Of a stretch of DNA of 64,000 bases, positions 54,546-63,528 are shown one piece after another. The notes under the pieces were generated by a model. It was not told the origin of the DNA. It ran no database searches and worked only from the letters and a program-made list of their open reading frames with translations. Position 1 is the stretch's first letter. Each line of letters starts with the position of its first letter. The DNA comes from Vibrio metschnikovii CIP 69.14. GTDB lineage: Bacteria; Pseudomonadota; Gammaproteobacteria; Enterobacterales; Vibrionaceae. The stretch spans positions 372,001 to 436,000 of the forward strand of contig NZ_ACZO01000007.1 of the NCBI RefSeq assembly GCF_000176155.1, written 5' to 3'. The position numbers and the translations under genes are program-made.

Positions 54546-54663
54546 AATTGAATCTTCTCTTTTAGTATGTCGAGACTATCTTCATCATGCCCAATGCCGC
54601 TCTTGGGGTAAAGGTTTGTTTATCATAGAAAGCATTTGATAGTCAGCAGCCCATAAAAGAAAA

Positions 54664-54688
54664 AACCACCATCAAAAAGATAGTGGTT
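54664..54688 (-). terminator. Terminator of pncB
   Basis: On the minus strand AACCACTATC and GATGGTGGTT pair with one mismatch around TTTTT, followed by TTTTCTTTT. Confidence 0.8.
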
Positions 54689-54704
54689 AGCAAATAGAAC
54701 TCAA

Positions 54705-56012
54705 TTAGGCGGCGGCGATGTAATGTCGTTTCGTATGCTTTTTTTGTTTCAGCTCGGCTATCAACGCATCAATATCGACCTCGATATTGAAACGCTGTTT
54801 GAGATTGGCGAGGAAGATAGGATCTTCACACATCGCTTTTTGTGGCTCATCGCTGATTTTGGCGACGGGTCGACCGCGGCATTCCGTTAACTTAATCACG
54901 ATAGACAGTGGCTTATAGACTTTGCCTTGCGCATTTTTCCAATCCGCCAGATCGTTAGTCAAGAAAGTACCAATCCCAAACGAAACTGGCACCCGACCAG
55001 CAAAGTATTCACACAAATCAAGTGCTCGCGCAAAATTAAGCCCGTCAGAAAAAATAAACAGCTTATTACGTGGATCAATGCCAAGCTTCTCATAGTGAGC
55101 AATCATCTTATCACCCCAGATAAATGGGCAACCTGAGTCATGCCGTACCCCATCGTACGCTTTCGCTAAATGGACGTTAAAATCGTTGAGAAAAGCATCA
55201 ATATTCAAGGTGTCGGTTGGCGCAATAGCAAGCTGACCATCAAAAGCGCGCAGCCACTGTTCAAGGGCAACGCGTTGTGAGTCTCCGACATTAACCAACG
55301 CTTGATGGCCCATAAACCACTCATGAGCAATCGTACCAATCGGCTTGAGATTAAATTCACGAGCAAAATGATAATTACTGGTGCCTAATAACTGCTCGGG
55401 AATTTCTTGTTGTAAGTAAGCAATCACATCTCGCTGAACTTGGCTGGAAAAGCGTCGCCGCGTACCCATTTCGGTTAATGAGAAGTTGCTGATCCCACGC
55501 TGAGCAATTTCTGCTTTTAAAGCTTGCACTTTATCAGCCAATACTTGCATCGGTAACTCGGCGGGCACTTGCGCCCAGTGACGACGGCTACGAACTTCCG
55601 AGATCAAAGCCATCACTAATGTTTCATATAAAATGGTGTCTCGCCACGTACCTTGAATCGCTATGCGTAGCTGGCGTTTGCCCTCTTGCTTAATGATCCC
55701 CATTTCTACTTGACGCTCTGGTTGAAAATGGAAATAGCGTAATGACTGTAAAAAAGTGTGATTAAGGTGCGGGGCATGTTGCTCTAAATAAACAATGTCA
55801 ACATCCGAAAAACGCAGTGAAGCCAAATGATTGATTTCTTGGCGAACTTCTTCTAATAAGCCACTGATGTCTTCATCGCTGCGTACAATCAATTCATAGC
55901 GCACCTCAACATCCGGATACAACGAATGAACGGCCTGCATCATATTGATTTTATAGGCATCAAGATCCAATAAACTGCGGATAAAAAGAGGAGAAAATAG
56001 GCGAGCGCTCAT
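54705..56012 (-). CDS. pncB: Nicotinate phosphoribosyltransferase
   Basis: This 435-residue enzyme joins nicotinate to PRPP to make nicotinate mononucleotide in NAD salvage. It shows the family blocks LLDLDAYKINMMQA, FSLTEMGTRRRFS, KPIGTIAHEWFMGHQAL (which contains the regulatory His region), HDSGCPFIWGDKMI and FIFSDGLNFARAL. It is divergent from the Nudix-like repressor gene nrtR, and a palindrome at 56105-56127 lies about 93 nt before its ATG, as expected for NrtR control of NAD salvage genes. Confidence 0.95.
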   Translation of the reverse strand: MSARLFSPLFIRSLLDLDAYKINMMQAVHSLYPDVEVRYELIVRSDEDISGLLEEVRQEINHLASLRFSDVDIVYLEQHAPHLNHTFLQSLRYFHFQPERQVEMGIIKQEGKRQLRIAIQGTWRDTILYETLVMALISEVRSRRHWAQVPAELPMQVLADKVQALKAEIAQRGISNFSLTEMGTRRRFSSQVQRDVIAYLQQEIPEQLLGTSNYHFAREFNLKPIGTIAHEWFMGHQALVNVGDSQRVALEQWLRAFDGQLAIAPTDTLNIDAFLNDFNVHLAKAYDGVRHDSGCPFIWGDKMIAHYEKLGIDPRNKLFIFSDGLNFARALDLCEYFAGRVPVSFGIGTFLTNDLADWKNAQGKVYKPLSIVIKLTECRGRPVAKISDEPQKAMCEDPIFLANLKQRFNIEVDIDALIAELKQKKHTKRHYIAAA

Positions 56013-56104
56013 GATGATGCCATCCTTTCGTTCGGTTTCATTCAGTCATTACGTTAGTAACAACGTGTTGCTAACTTTGGGCGAACAATAAAGTACCCTT
56101 GTAA

Positions 56105-56127
56105 GTTTGTCAACTTTTGTGACAAAC
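56105..56127. promoter_or_regulatory. Candidate NrtR operator upstream of pncB
   Basis: GTTTGTC and GACAAAC form a perfect 7-nt inverted repeat with a 9-nt spacer. The 12-nt stretch GTTTGTCACAAA on its minus strand recurs at 56225-56236 before nrtR. Shared sites in a divergent pncB/nrtR region fit NrtR binding. Confidence 0.6.
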
Positions 56128-56224
56128 CTAGTCAGTCGTTATTTAGCCTTATTATAATTATGGATATTGAGGGGTAAGGACGTAGCCATAACAACAATTA
56201 CAGTACGCTTGTTATCTGAGTTAT

Positions 56225-56236
56225 GTTTGTCACAAA
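56225..56236 (+). promoter_or_regulatory. Second candidate NrtR site upstream of nrtR
   Basis: GTTTGTCACAAA repeats the minus strand of the site at 56105-56127 exactly. It lies 71 nt before the chosen nrtR ATG and would lie inside the gene if the longer frame from 56223 were used, which supports the shorter start. Confidence 0.5.
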
Positions 56237-56306
56237 GTGTTATTTACATTTGACCATCACCATGCACTTACCTAAAATAAGCCCGTTGTTTATTAGGGAA
56301 GCCATT

Positions 56307-57023
56307 ATGATTGTCACTATCGATATGATTTGTCTGCGTCTTGCGCCGAAATCTATCCAGGTTTTACTGGTGAAACGCTCTAATCCAAATCGGCCGGATT
56401 GTGGTAAATGGGCATTGCCCGGTGGGATAGTCTATGACGAAGATATGACCGCTCATGGTGGTGAACCGGTCGATGAGGATTTTGATGCGGCGAGACGACG
56501 TATTTGTCGGCAAAAAGTCCATACCTATCCCAACTTTATCAGCGATCCGCTGGTTGATGGTAATCCCAAACGCGATCCGAATGGCTGGAGTGTCAGCATT
56601 TCTCATTACGCTTTATTAAACGCTTCTAATGTTAAACAAATCGAAGATTTTGGCATCGACCCCGAACGAGCCAATTGGTTTGATCTTCCTCCCCTACTTA
56701 ACGGGGAAATGGCACTGGCTTTTGATCATGTCGCACAAATTCAGCATGCATGGCAAAAATTACGCGCTGCGGTTGAATACACGTCGGTGGTATTATTTTC
56801 ATTAGAAAAAGAGTTTTTAGTGGCTGACATTATTGACGCCTACACCAAATTTGGTGTCGAAGTCAATCGTATGACCATTAAACGCCGCTTGATCAATACC
56901 GGAGTGATCGTTAGTACCAATAAGATGGCCGCCTCTTGTAAAGGCAAAGGTGGCAAGCCAGCCACCGTTTATCGTCTGGCTAGTCACGAAGTGACCTATT
57001 TTCAAACCTGTTTACGAGGTTAA
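56307..57023 (+). CDS. nrtR: NrtR-type Nudix-related repressor of NAD metabolism
   Basis: From ATG 56307 (AGGGA 7 nt upstream) the protein is 238 residues: an N-terminal Nudix-like domain (MIVTIDMICLRL, WALPGGIVYDED) and a C-terminal winged helix (VADIIDAYTKFGVEVNRMTIKRRLINTG). The Nudix box is broken: where REUxEExGU should be, it has ARRRICRQKV, so hydrolysis is not expected. That matches NrtR repressors, which sense ADP-ribose or similar NAD metabolites and control NAD genes. It is divergent from pncB. An open frame extends to 56223 but runs through a candidate operator. Confidence 0.9.
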   Translation: MIVTIDMICLRLAPKSIQVLLVKRSNPNRPDCGKWALPGGIVYDEDMTAHGGEPVDEDFDAARRRICRQKVHTYPNFISDPLVDGNPKRDPNGWSVSISHYALLNASNVKQIEDFGIDPERANWFDLPPLLNGEMALAFDHVAQIQHAWQKLRAAVEYTSVVLFSLEKEFLVADIIDAYTKFGVEVNRMTIKRRLINTGVIVSTNKMAASCKGKGGKPATVYRLASHEVTYFQTCLRG

Positions 57024-57086
57024 CCGATCGAAAATCATGTACAGTAACGGTGATGAGGTCAACTGATAATAGATAGGTAGGAAGCA

Positions 57087-57701
57087 ATGCAGATTATTCT
57101 TGTTCATGGACTCTATATGCATGGATTGGTAATGCATCCTCTGAGCCATCGTCTGCATAAATTGGGTTATCGTACTCAAACCATTAGCTACAACTCACTA
57201 GCCATTGATGATGAGACTATTTTCCGCCGCCTTGACCGGGCGATCGCTCATGGTTCCCACAATGCTTTAGTCGGACACAGTTTAGGCGGATTGGTGATTA
57301 AACGTTATCTAGAATCACGCACGCCTTCTGGTGATACCGTCTCCCATGTCGTCGCCATTGGCTCTCCTTTGCAAGGCGCTTCGATCGTCAATAAAATTGA
57401 GCAATTAGGTTTAGGGGCAGCATTAGGTAATTCTGCCGAATTTGGGTTAAAACAACACCACGACGAATGGCGCTATCCGCAAAAGCTTGGCAGTATTGCC
57501 GGCACAATACCTTTAGGTCTGCGCAGCCTTTTACTGCGTGATCAACTGGACTCCGATGGCACCGTTACCGTACAAGAAACCAAAATAGCTGGCATGACGG
57601 ATCACATCGCGATATCGACCACTCATACGAGCATGCTGTTTAATCATTCCGTTGCCGAGCAAATCGACCACTTTCTTCGTTATGACCGCTTCCGACACTA
57701 A
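57087..57701 (+). CDS. Small alpha/beta-hydrolase (lipase/PGAP1-like)
   Basis: This 204-residue protein has the fold-defining IILVHGLYMHGLVMHPL start (oxyanion HG), the nucleophile elbow ALVGHSLGGLVIKRYL (Ser in GHSLGG) and a C-terminal His candidate (THTSMLFNH). It has AGGAAGCA before its ATG and no signal peptide, so it is cytoplasmic. Its substrate is unknown; the pattern suggests an esterase or acyl-transferase-like role. It is 63 nt after nrtR on the same strand but no functional link is clear. Confidence 0.85.
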   Translation: MQIILVHGLYMHGLVMHPLSHRLHKLGYRTQTISYNSLAIDDETIFRRLDRAIAHGSHNALVGHSLGGLVIKRYLESRTPSGDTVSHVVAIGSPLQGASIVNKIEQLGLGAALGNSAEFGLKQHHDEWRYPQKLGSIAGTIPLGLRSLLLRDQLDSDGTVTVQETKIAGMTDHIAISTTHTSMLFNHSVAEQIDHFLRYDRFRH

Positions 57702-57770
57702 AGCTGTTTAAACTTCAGACGATATTGCACTTCGTATCAAACCGCTGGTGATTGAAAACATACCCACGAC

Positions 57771-58055
57771 TTATTCAGAGGGCGTTTCCATCATCAGCGC
57801 TTTACCATGCAATAAACAGTCCGCGACTTTACGTCTGGCCGCTTTGACTAAATTAGCGAGTGTCTGCCGCGATACGCCCATGACCAACGCCGCCTCTTGC
57901 TGTTGTAAACCTTGGTAATCGACTAATCGGATCGCTTCAAACTCATCGGCTGCTAATGTGACGCGTGGTAATTGTGCCATCGGAATACCGTTAGGCTTGA
58001 AACACGTTTGTGCAGGCACACCACAAATGTGTCTGGGAATTTTAGGACGAGCCAT
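57771..58055 (-). CDS. DUF134/UPF0251 helix-turn-helix protein
   Basis: From ATG 58055 this is a 94-residue protein starting MARPKIPRHICG, the usual start of the DUF134 family. It contains a sigma-70 region-4-like helix-turn-helix (DYQGLQQQEAALVMGVSRQTLANLVKAARRK). Members are small DNA-binding proteins of unclear role. A longer frame from 58091 adds MPRKEKREKRKE, encoded by a tandem AGAAAAG heptamer repeat that more likely serves as a purine-rich leader and ribosome site. Confidence 0.85.
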   Translation of the reverse strand: MARPKIPRHICGVPAQTCFKPNGIPMAQLPRVTLAADEFEAIRLVDYQGLQQQEAALVMGVSRQTLANLVKAARRKVADCLLHGKALMMETPSE

Positions 58056-58085
58056 CTCTTTTCTCTTTTCTCTTTTCTCTTTTCT
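58056..58085. repeat. Heptamer repeat upstream of the DUF134 gene
   Basis: On the minus strand AGAAAAG is repeated three times and runs into GAGATG at the start codon. The purine-rich units supply Shine-Dalgarno-like AAGAG copies, so copy number could alter translation. Confidence 0.7.
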
Positions 58086-58296
58086 GGGCATTCATAGCGC
58101 CGTTAATCGGTATTGTGTCATTTTAGCAAGAAAAGGCAACGTAACGCTTTAGAATCAAGCTGATGCTGCTATTGATTGATAAATTTAACAAAATGATACA
58201 AAAGCAAAACAAATTAAACATTTATAACCTATCTCACATTCAACTTAGCTAATAATCAGTACACTCTGCCGGTTTTTGACTATTGGAGTACCTATA

Positions 58297-59733
58297 ATGA
58301 ATCGACTGTGGATCGGTTTTGGCTTGTTATTGATCCCTCAACTCGCGTCTGCAAGTAATGCCACCCATGACGCACCACTTGTACTTACTCATTCGACGAT
58401 TGGCTATGCCTCTTTAATTTTATTTTGCTTCGCCTATGCGCTGGTGATGCTAGAAGAGTACTTACAACTGCGTAAATCGAAACCGGTTTTGCTTGCTGCC
58501 GGACTGATTTGGGCGATGATTGGCTATGCCTATCAACAGCATGGTAATGTTGATATTGCACGAGCAGCGCTCGAACATAACTTGCTGGAATACGCAGAAC
58601 TATTGCTGTTCTTGCTGGTTGCCATGACATACATCAGTGCGATGGAAGAGAGGCGCTTATTTGATGCGCTGCAAGCTTGGATGGTCGGTAAAGGCTTTAA
58701 TTTTAAAACTTTATTCTGGCTAACCGGTATTTTGGCTTTCTTTATCTCACCGATTGCCGATAACTTAACCACCGCACTACTGATGTGCGCGGTCGTGATG
58801 AAAGTTGGTGGTAGCAACACCAAGTTTGTCAATCTGGCGTGTATCAATATTGTCTTAGCGTCTAACGCAGGGGGAGCATTTAGTCCATTTGGGGATATTA
58901 CCACTCTCATGGTATGGCAAGCCGGTCATGTCACGTTTATGCAGTTTATGGATCTGTTTGTACCTTCAGTGGTCAATTATCTGATCCCTGCCTTCATTAT
59001 GTCGTGGTTTTTACCTAAAGAGCAGCCAGACGCGGTTTATGAACAGGTAGAAATGAAGCGCGGCGCACGACGAATTGTCGCGCTGTTTATTTTTACCGTC
59101 GCAACCGCGGTCTCTTTTCATGCCCTATTCCACTTCCCACCCGTGATTGGCATGATGATGGGGCTTGGGTACTTACAATTCTTTGGATATTTCCTCAGAA
59201 AAACATTAGCCAGCTCATTAGCTAAAAAAGCCGCAATGGCGATGGCGAAAAATGATGAGGCCGCGTTAAAACGTCTCGGTTCTGTGGTTCCTTTCGATGT
59301 TTTTCGACGTATTTCTCATGCCGAATGGGACACGCTCCTGTTTTTCTACGGCGTGGTGATGTGTGTCGGCGGGCTAAGCCTGCTCGGTTATTTAGGTCTG
59401 ATGTCGGAGCTGATGTATACCCAGTGGGATCCTGTGTGGGCGAATATTGCGCTGGGTATCTTGTCGGCGATTGTCGATAACATCCCTGTTATGTTTGCGG
59501 TATTGAGTATGGAACCGGAGATGTCGCTCGGCAACTGGTTATTAATTACCTTGTCTGCGGGCGTTGGTGGTAGCTTACTTTCTATTGGTTCAGCAGCTGG
59601 AGTGGCTTTAATGGGGGCAGCACACGGTAAATACACCTTTGTCGGCCACTTAAAATGGGCTCCGGTGATCATGCTGGGTTACGTAGCGAGTATTGCCGTG
59701 CACCTACTGCTCAACCAAGGACTATTTACCTAA
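58297..59733 (+). CDS. nhaD: NhaD-type Na+/H+ antiporter
   Basis: From ATG 58297 (TTGGAG 9 nt upstream) this is a 478-residue integral membrane protein. It has a cleavable-looking leader (LWIGFGLLLIPQLASA) and about 12 membrane helices. The ion-transporter signatures are seen: FISPIADNLTTALLM, CINIVLASNAGGAFSPFGDITTLM and AIVDNIPVMFAVLSM, typical of NhaD proteins in vibrios and halophiles. It exports sodium or lithium in exchange for protons, important in salt and alkaline conditions. A frame back to a TTG at 58276 is not needed. A terminator follows at 59799. Confidence 0.93.
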   Translation: MNRLWIGFGLLLIPQLASASNATHDAPLVLTHSTIGYASLILFCFAYALVMLEEYLQLRKSKPVLLAAGLIWAMIGYAYQQHGNVDIARAALEHNLLEYAELLLFLLVAMTYISAMEERRLFDALQAWMVGKGFNFKTLFWLTGILAFFISPIADNLTTALLMCAVVMKVGGSNTKFVNLACINIVLASNAGGAFSPFGDITTLMVWQAGHVTFMQFMDLFVPSVVNYLIPAFIMSWFLPKEQPDAVYEQVEMKRGARRIVALFIFTVATAVSFHALFHFPPVIGMMMGLGYLQFFGYFLRKTLASSLAKKAAMAMAKNDEAALKRLGSVVPFDVFRRISHAEWDTLLFFYGVVMCVGGLSLLGYLGLMSELMYTQWDPVWANIALGILSAIVDNIPVMFAVLSMEPEMSLGNWLLITLSAGVGGSLLSIGSAAGVALMGAAHGKYTFVGHLKWAPVIMLGYVASIAVHLLLNQGLFT

Positions 59734-59798
59734 TCTTGTCTCAATATTGCTATGGTGTTGAAGACAGTCATCGACACCGCTAGCAACGCTCAATAAAC

Positions 59799-59845
59799 CA
59801 AGGCAGAGGGATGATGATCATCAAATCCTCTGCCTTGATTTTATT
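59799..59845 (+). terminator. Terminator after nhaD
   Basis: CAAGGCAGAGG and CCTCTGCCTTG form an 11-bp stem with a 17-nt loop, followed by ATTTTATT. Confidence 0.85.
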
Positions 59846-59893
59846 GATCATCGACCAGCATTTACGGTAGTACTGCTAAACCATACACTGCCG

Positions 59894-60280
59894 TTAGTTG
59901 TTTTGTGGATCGGCATCTAAACGTACCCAGACATGGCTCATCTGATACAACGCACACGCACTGCAGGTTAAAACTTCCCCGCCACCGTGAATACGCATAA
60001 CTAAATCATCCCGCTTCTCTTTCGAACTTTGCCGAAACTGTATCGCCAATTGATTATCTTTAACGATAAAACTGCGTTGCCACAAACGAGTACCGTTTGA
60101 CTCAAACGCCACTTCACCGTCTTTGAAGAGCAACATATCTTGATTGTGTTGATTATCGTACTTACCTTCAAAAGAGAACGTCGGTCTATCTGCCAGACGC
60201 TCTAATTCTTCTTGGCTACAAGCGACTAACAGAGCAAGCAACAGCAGGGTAATTGCTGTTTTAAACCACTGACGATGCAT
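59894..60280 (-). CDS. Small lipoprotein of unknown function
   Basis: This 128-residue protein has a signal peptide with lipobox LLVAC (Cys21), so it should be a lipid-anchored envelope protein. The remainder (FSFEGKYDNQHNQDMLLFKDGEVAFES) looks like a small beta-rich domain with a later CSAC pair that could form a disulfide or bind a metal. I do not recognise the family. It is convergent to nhaD and stands alone. Confidence 0.75.
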   Translation of the reverse strand: MHRQWFKTAITLLLLALLVACSQEELERLADRPTFSFEGKYDNQHNQDMLLFKDGEVAFESNGTRLWQRSFIVKDNQLAIQFRQSSKEKRDDLVMRIHGGGEVLTCSACALYQMSHVWVRLDADPQNN

Positions 60281-60698
60281 GCTCCTCTCCTCCTGCTATG
60301 TGCTGCTTACTATCCTGCGAATGACGACCGCTGATTGATTCCGTTGAGCCAAGCATCACAACCTCTAGCGCTCAAATAAATACACATATTTTGGTAATGA
60401 ACAATATGCATAAGTATAGAACAAGATTCGATTTACTGACTTAACCTTAGCGTGATCGTCGATTAATTAACCAACTCCTCGCGTGATCAACCAAACCCAT
60501 TTGCTGATACCTACCTTTTCGCCAGTCACTAACGGTGAGAGTATCAAATGGTATCTGGTTATCGTACCTAGAGATACGCAAAATGAATAGTCAGTAAAAT
60601 CCCCTACAAAAGCGTTAATCGTCATCGAGAGAGCGTTACGGAACTTATCCCTTTCCGATTTAACGCTACCGCTTTAACTCGAAAGGGGATAATCAACA
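60281..60698. other. Intergenic region, lipoprotein / gltS
   Basis: These 418 nt hold no gene I can support. A long hairpin (TTATCCCTTTC at 60645-60655 with GAAAGGGGATAA at 60681-60692) lies just after the first gltS and is likely its transcript end. Confidence 0.55.
60645..60692 (-). terminator. Hairpin after the first gltS
   Basis: TTATCCCTTTC and GAAAGGGGATAA pair with one bulged base and a loop of about 25 nt. No T-run is seen on the minus strand. Confidence 0.45.
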
Positions 60699-61925
60699 TT
60701 AGCGCAATAGAGTGATGTACCCTTGCAAAACGATCAGATTCACAATATCAATGAAAAAGGCCCCGACAATCGGCACCACCATAAAAGCTTGGGGAGAAGG
60801 TCCATAACGGTTGACTATCGACCCCATGTTCATCACTGCCGTTGGTGTCGCCCCTAAGCCAAAACCACAATGGCCACTCGCCATCACCGCGGCATCATAA
60901 GTTTTGCCCATTATTCGAAAAGTCACCGTATACGCGAACAGCGCTAATATCACCGATTGAACACTAAGAATAATTAAAAAGGGCAGCGCAAGATCAAACA
61001 CATTCCATAACTTAAGGCTCATCAGCGCCATTGCGAGAAATAATGACAGCGATACAGTGCCTAGAATATCGACCGTTTCGGTATCGATCTTACCCATTTT
61101 GCTCACCTCCAACAGATTGGTGATAGCAACACCGATAAAGAGCGCATAAACAAAATCCGGAACCATTAACCAAGCGATCTGAAAATGTGCCACCCATTGG
61201 CTAACATAATGTGCCCCTGTGACACACAGTAAAATCGTAGCTAAACTTTCAACTACTTTTTTAGCAGTCACACGGTCTTCTTCATGCTCGTTGTACGTGA
61301 CAAGCTCAGGAAAGCGCTGATGGGTTTGATTGCCAATACCGTAGTCAGATTGTAGATGATGTTTATCAATCAATCTTTTCGCCATTGGACTGCCAATGAT
61401 CCCACCAATGATTAAGCCAAAAGTCGCAGAAGCCATGGCAATTTCGAGCACATTATCTAAGCCATAGGCATTTTGAAAAGTCTGTGCCCAAGCCGCTCCG
61501 GTCCCATGACCGCCTGACAGGGTAATCGAACCCGCAATCAGCCCCATTAACGGATCTAACCCAAGCAAAGTCGCTAACGAAATGCCTACGGCGTTTTGAA
61601 CAACGATAAAAACAGAAGCGACAGCCAAAAATAAAAAGACTTTGAGACCGCCTTTAACCAATTGAGTGTAATTCGCGGCAAGGCCAACGGTAGCAAAAAA
61701 CATCAACATAAAGGTGTTTTGTAACGGCAAATCAAAACGTATATCTACCGCATTAAAATGTAATATGGTCAGTACGCTGGCGACCACCAAGCCACCGACG
61801 ATCGGCTCTGGTATGGTGAATTTCTTCAAGATCGGGATGTGAAAATTAATAGAACGCCCTAAAAAAAGCACACTGATTGCCACTAGAAAAGACTCTAGGG
61901 GACCAATAGCAATAACCTGATTCAT
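60699..61925 (-). CDS. gltS: Sodium/glutamate symporter GltS (copy 1)
   Basis: From ATG 61925 (GAGAGG 5 nt upstream) the protein is 408 residues, near E. coli GltS (401). It is a membrane protein with about 10 helices and the GltS signature blocks IPEPIVGGLV, FATVGLAANYTQLVKGG, GSITLSGGHGTGAAWAQTF and GHCGFGLGATPTAVMNMG, the last two being the re-entrant pore loops. It imports glutamate with sodium. An open frame to 62039 adds 38 residues with no support. A second gltS lies 376 nt upstream on the same strand. Confidence 0.93.
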   Translation of the reverse strand: MNQVIAIGPLESFLVAISVLFLGRSINFHIPILKKFTIPEPIVGGLVVASVLTILHFNAVDIRFDLPLQNTFMLMFFATVGLAANYTQLVKGGLKVFLFLAVASVFIVVQNAVGISLATLLGLDPLMGLIAGSITLSGGHGTGAAWAQTFQNAYGLDNVLEIAMASATFGLIIGGIIGSPMAKRLIDKHHLQSDYGIGNQTHQRFPELVTYNEHEEDRVTAKKVVESLATILLCVTGAHYVSQWVAHFQIAWLMVPDFVYALFIGVAITNLLEVSKMGKIDTETVDILGTVSLSLFLAMALMSLKLWNVFDLALPFLIILSVQSVILALFAYTVTFRIMGKTYDAAVMASGHCGFGLGATPTAVMNMGSIVNRYGPSPQAFMVVPIVGAFFIDIVNLIVLQGYITLLR

Positions 61926-62140
61926 GTTACCTCTCAACTGCATGTATGATTTCGGTGATTCCCTAATTGAAATGGGTACTTTGGCAGGGTGCCTAGCAAT
62001 AGCTTCTATTTCTAGAACCAATTGCTGTTTAATTCCCAAAAAATAAGAATAAAAAGCAAATTAATCGCTATTAATTCTCGTAATTTGAGAAAAATGCAAG
62101 CATCAGCCCTCAAACAGAATCATGATTGAAAAAGGTTGCT

Positions 62141-62182
62141 TATAGCCAAACAACTTAGAGTTGCAGGTAGGAAGGAGATATA
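62141..62182. repeat. Mini form of the ERIC-like repeat
   Basis: TATAGCCAAACAACTTAGAG is followed by TTGCAGGTAGGAAGGAGATATA. It has the same layout and almost the same length (42 nt) as the element at 24164-24206. Confidence 0.65.
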
Positions 62183-62210
62183 AACAATCGCGGAAAAAGA
62201 GAAAGGAAAA

Positions 62211-62250
62211 AAGAAAGCCCAAGCGGCGTTTAGCGACTTGGGCTTTCTTT
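62211..62250 (-). terminator. Terminator of the second gltS
   Basis: AAGAAAGCCCAAG and CTTGGGCTTTCTT form a 13-bp stem with a 13-nt loop; the minus strand continues into TTTTCCTTTC. Confidence 0.8.
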
Positions 62251-62301
62251 CTATTGAAGGCTATTCAAACGCTAACCTCAGTCATCGTCTCAAAACGAGA
62301 C

Positions 62302-63528
62302 TTAACCAAAGATGCTGATATACCCTTGCAAAACGATCAGGTTAACAATATCAATAAAAAAGGCACCGACAATAGGCACGACCATAAAGGCTTGTGGTGA
62401 AGGGCCATAACGATTGACAATCGAACCCATATTCATCACTGCGGTTGGTGTCGCTCCTAAGCCAAAACCACAATGCCCACCAGCAATCACCGCAGCATCA
62501 TAATTGCTACCCATGAATTTAAAAGTCACGTAATAGGTAAAGAAAGCGAGGACGATGGATTGTACAGTGAGGATAATTAAAAATGGGATGGCTAAATCGA
62601 GCACATTCCACAGCTTTAAACTCATCAACGCCATCGCCAAAAATAAGGACAGCGAGACGGTTCCCAGCATGTCGATGGTTTCAGTATCGAGCTTACGAAC
62701 TTTCGTCACTTCGAGTACGTTAGTGATGATCACTCCGATAAACAAAGCATAAACGAAATCAGGGATCATCAGCCATTGGATTTCTAAAGTACTTGCCCAT
62801 TGTGAAACGTATCGCGCTCCAACCACGCAAACAATCAAAAAGAACAGTTGTTCAACCACCTTTTTTCCGGTGACTTTATCTTCCTCATTTTCGTTATAAG
62901 TGATAATTTCAGGATGCCGTTCATGGGTTTTAGAGCTTCGACCATACACAGATTCCATATTGTGTTTGTTTACCAAACGCTGAGCGACCGGGCTACCAAT
63001 TAAGCCGCCAATGATCAAACCGAAGGTGGCCGATGCCATGGCTATCTCAAGCACATTATCAAGGCCATACATCTCTTGGAAAGTTTGCGACCAAGCGGCA
63101 CCAGTACCGTGTCCGCCAGAAAGCGTAATCGACCCTGCCACTAAGCCCATTAATGGATCCAAGCCTAACGCAGTCGCCATAGAGACTCCGATGCCATTCT
63201 GGATAATGATATAAAACGACGCGATGGCCAAAAAGAGAAACACCTTGGCCCCGCCTTTGATAAGTTGCGTGTAGTTCGCCGCTAAGCCAACAGTGGCAAA
63301 AAACATCAGCATAAAGGTATTTTGCAGCGGTAAATCAAACTCTAAATCCATACCATAAAAATGCAGCATGCTGATCAGGCATGAAACAATTAAACCGCCG
63401 ACAATCGGCTCTGGTATATTGAATTTATTTAAAATCGGTAGCCTAGCATTAACAAAGTGGCCTAAAAACAGTACGCTGATCGCCACTAAAAAGGACTCCA
63501 GTGCCCCAACTGAAATTAAATGATTCAT
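62302..63528 (-). CDS. gltS: Sodium/glutamate symporter GltS (copy 2)
   Basis: This 408-residue protein has the same length and blocks as the neighbouring copy (IPEPIVGGLIV, FATVGLAANYTQLIKGG, GGHGTGAAWSQTF, GHCGFGLGATPTAVMNMG). The two copies are clearly similar but differ throughout, so the duplication is old. GAGGTTGT before the ATG is a good ribosome site. Two transporters with separate terminators may differ in regulation or affinity for glutamate. Confidence 0.93.
   Translation of the reverse strand: MNHLISVGALESFLVAISVLFLGHFVNARLPILNKFNIPEPIVGGLIVSCLISMLHFYGMDLEFDLPLQNTFMLMFFATVGLAANYTQLIKGGAKVFLFLAIASFYIIIQNGIGVSMATALGLDPLMGLVAGSITLSGGHGTGAAWSQTFQEMYGLDNVLEIAMASATFGLIIGGLIGSPVAQRLVNKHNMESVYGRSSKTHERHPEIITYNENEEDKVTGKKVVEQLFFLIVCVVGARYVSQWASTLEIQWLMIPDFVYALFIGVIITNVLEVTKVRKLDTETIDMLGTVSLSLFLAMALMSLKLWNVLDLAIPFLIILTVQSIVLAFFTYYVTFKFMGSNYDAAVIAGGHCGFGLGATPTAVMNMGSIVNRYGPSPQAFMVVPIVGAFFIDIVNLIVLQGYISIFG

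Larger units (their letters stand above)
61926..62301. other. Intergenic region between the two gltS genes
   Basis: These 376 nt contain a mini ERIC-like repeat (62141-62182) and the terminator of the upstream gltS (62211-62250), so each gltS has its own transcript. I see no gene here. Confidence 0.6.

Noticed and set aside
56223..56306. 28-residue N-terminal extension of NrtR
   Set aside because: It runs through a repeated operator-like site and lacks a ribosome site; ATG 56307 has AGGGA at proper distance.
58533..58910. 125-residue frame on the minus strand
   Set aside because: It is antisense to the membrane part of nhaD, which is a clear gene; no support of its own.
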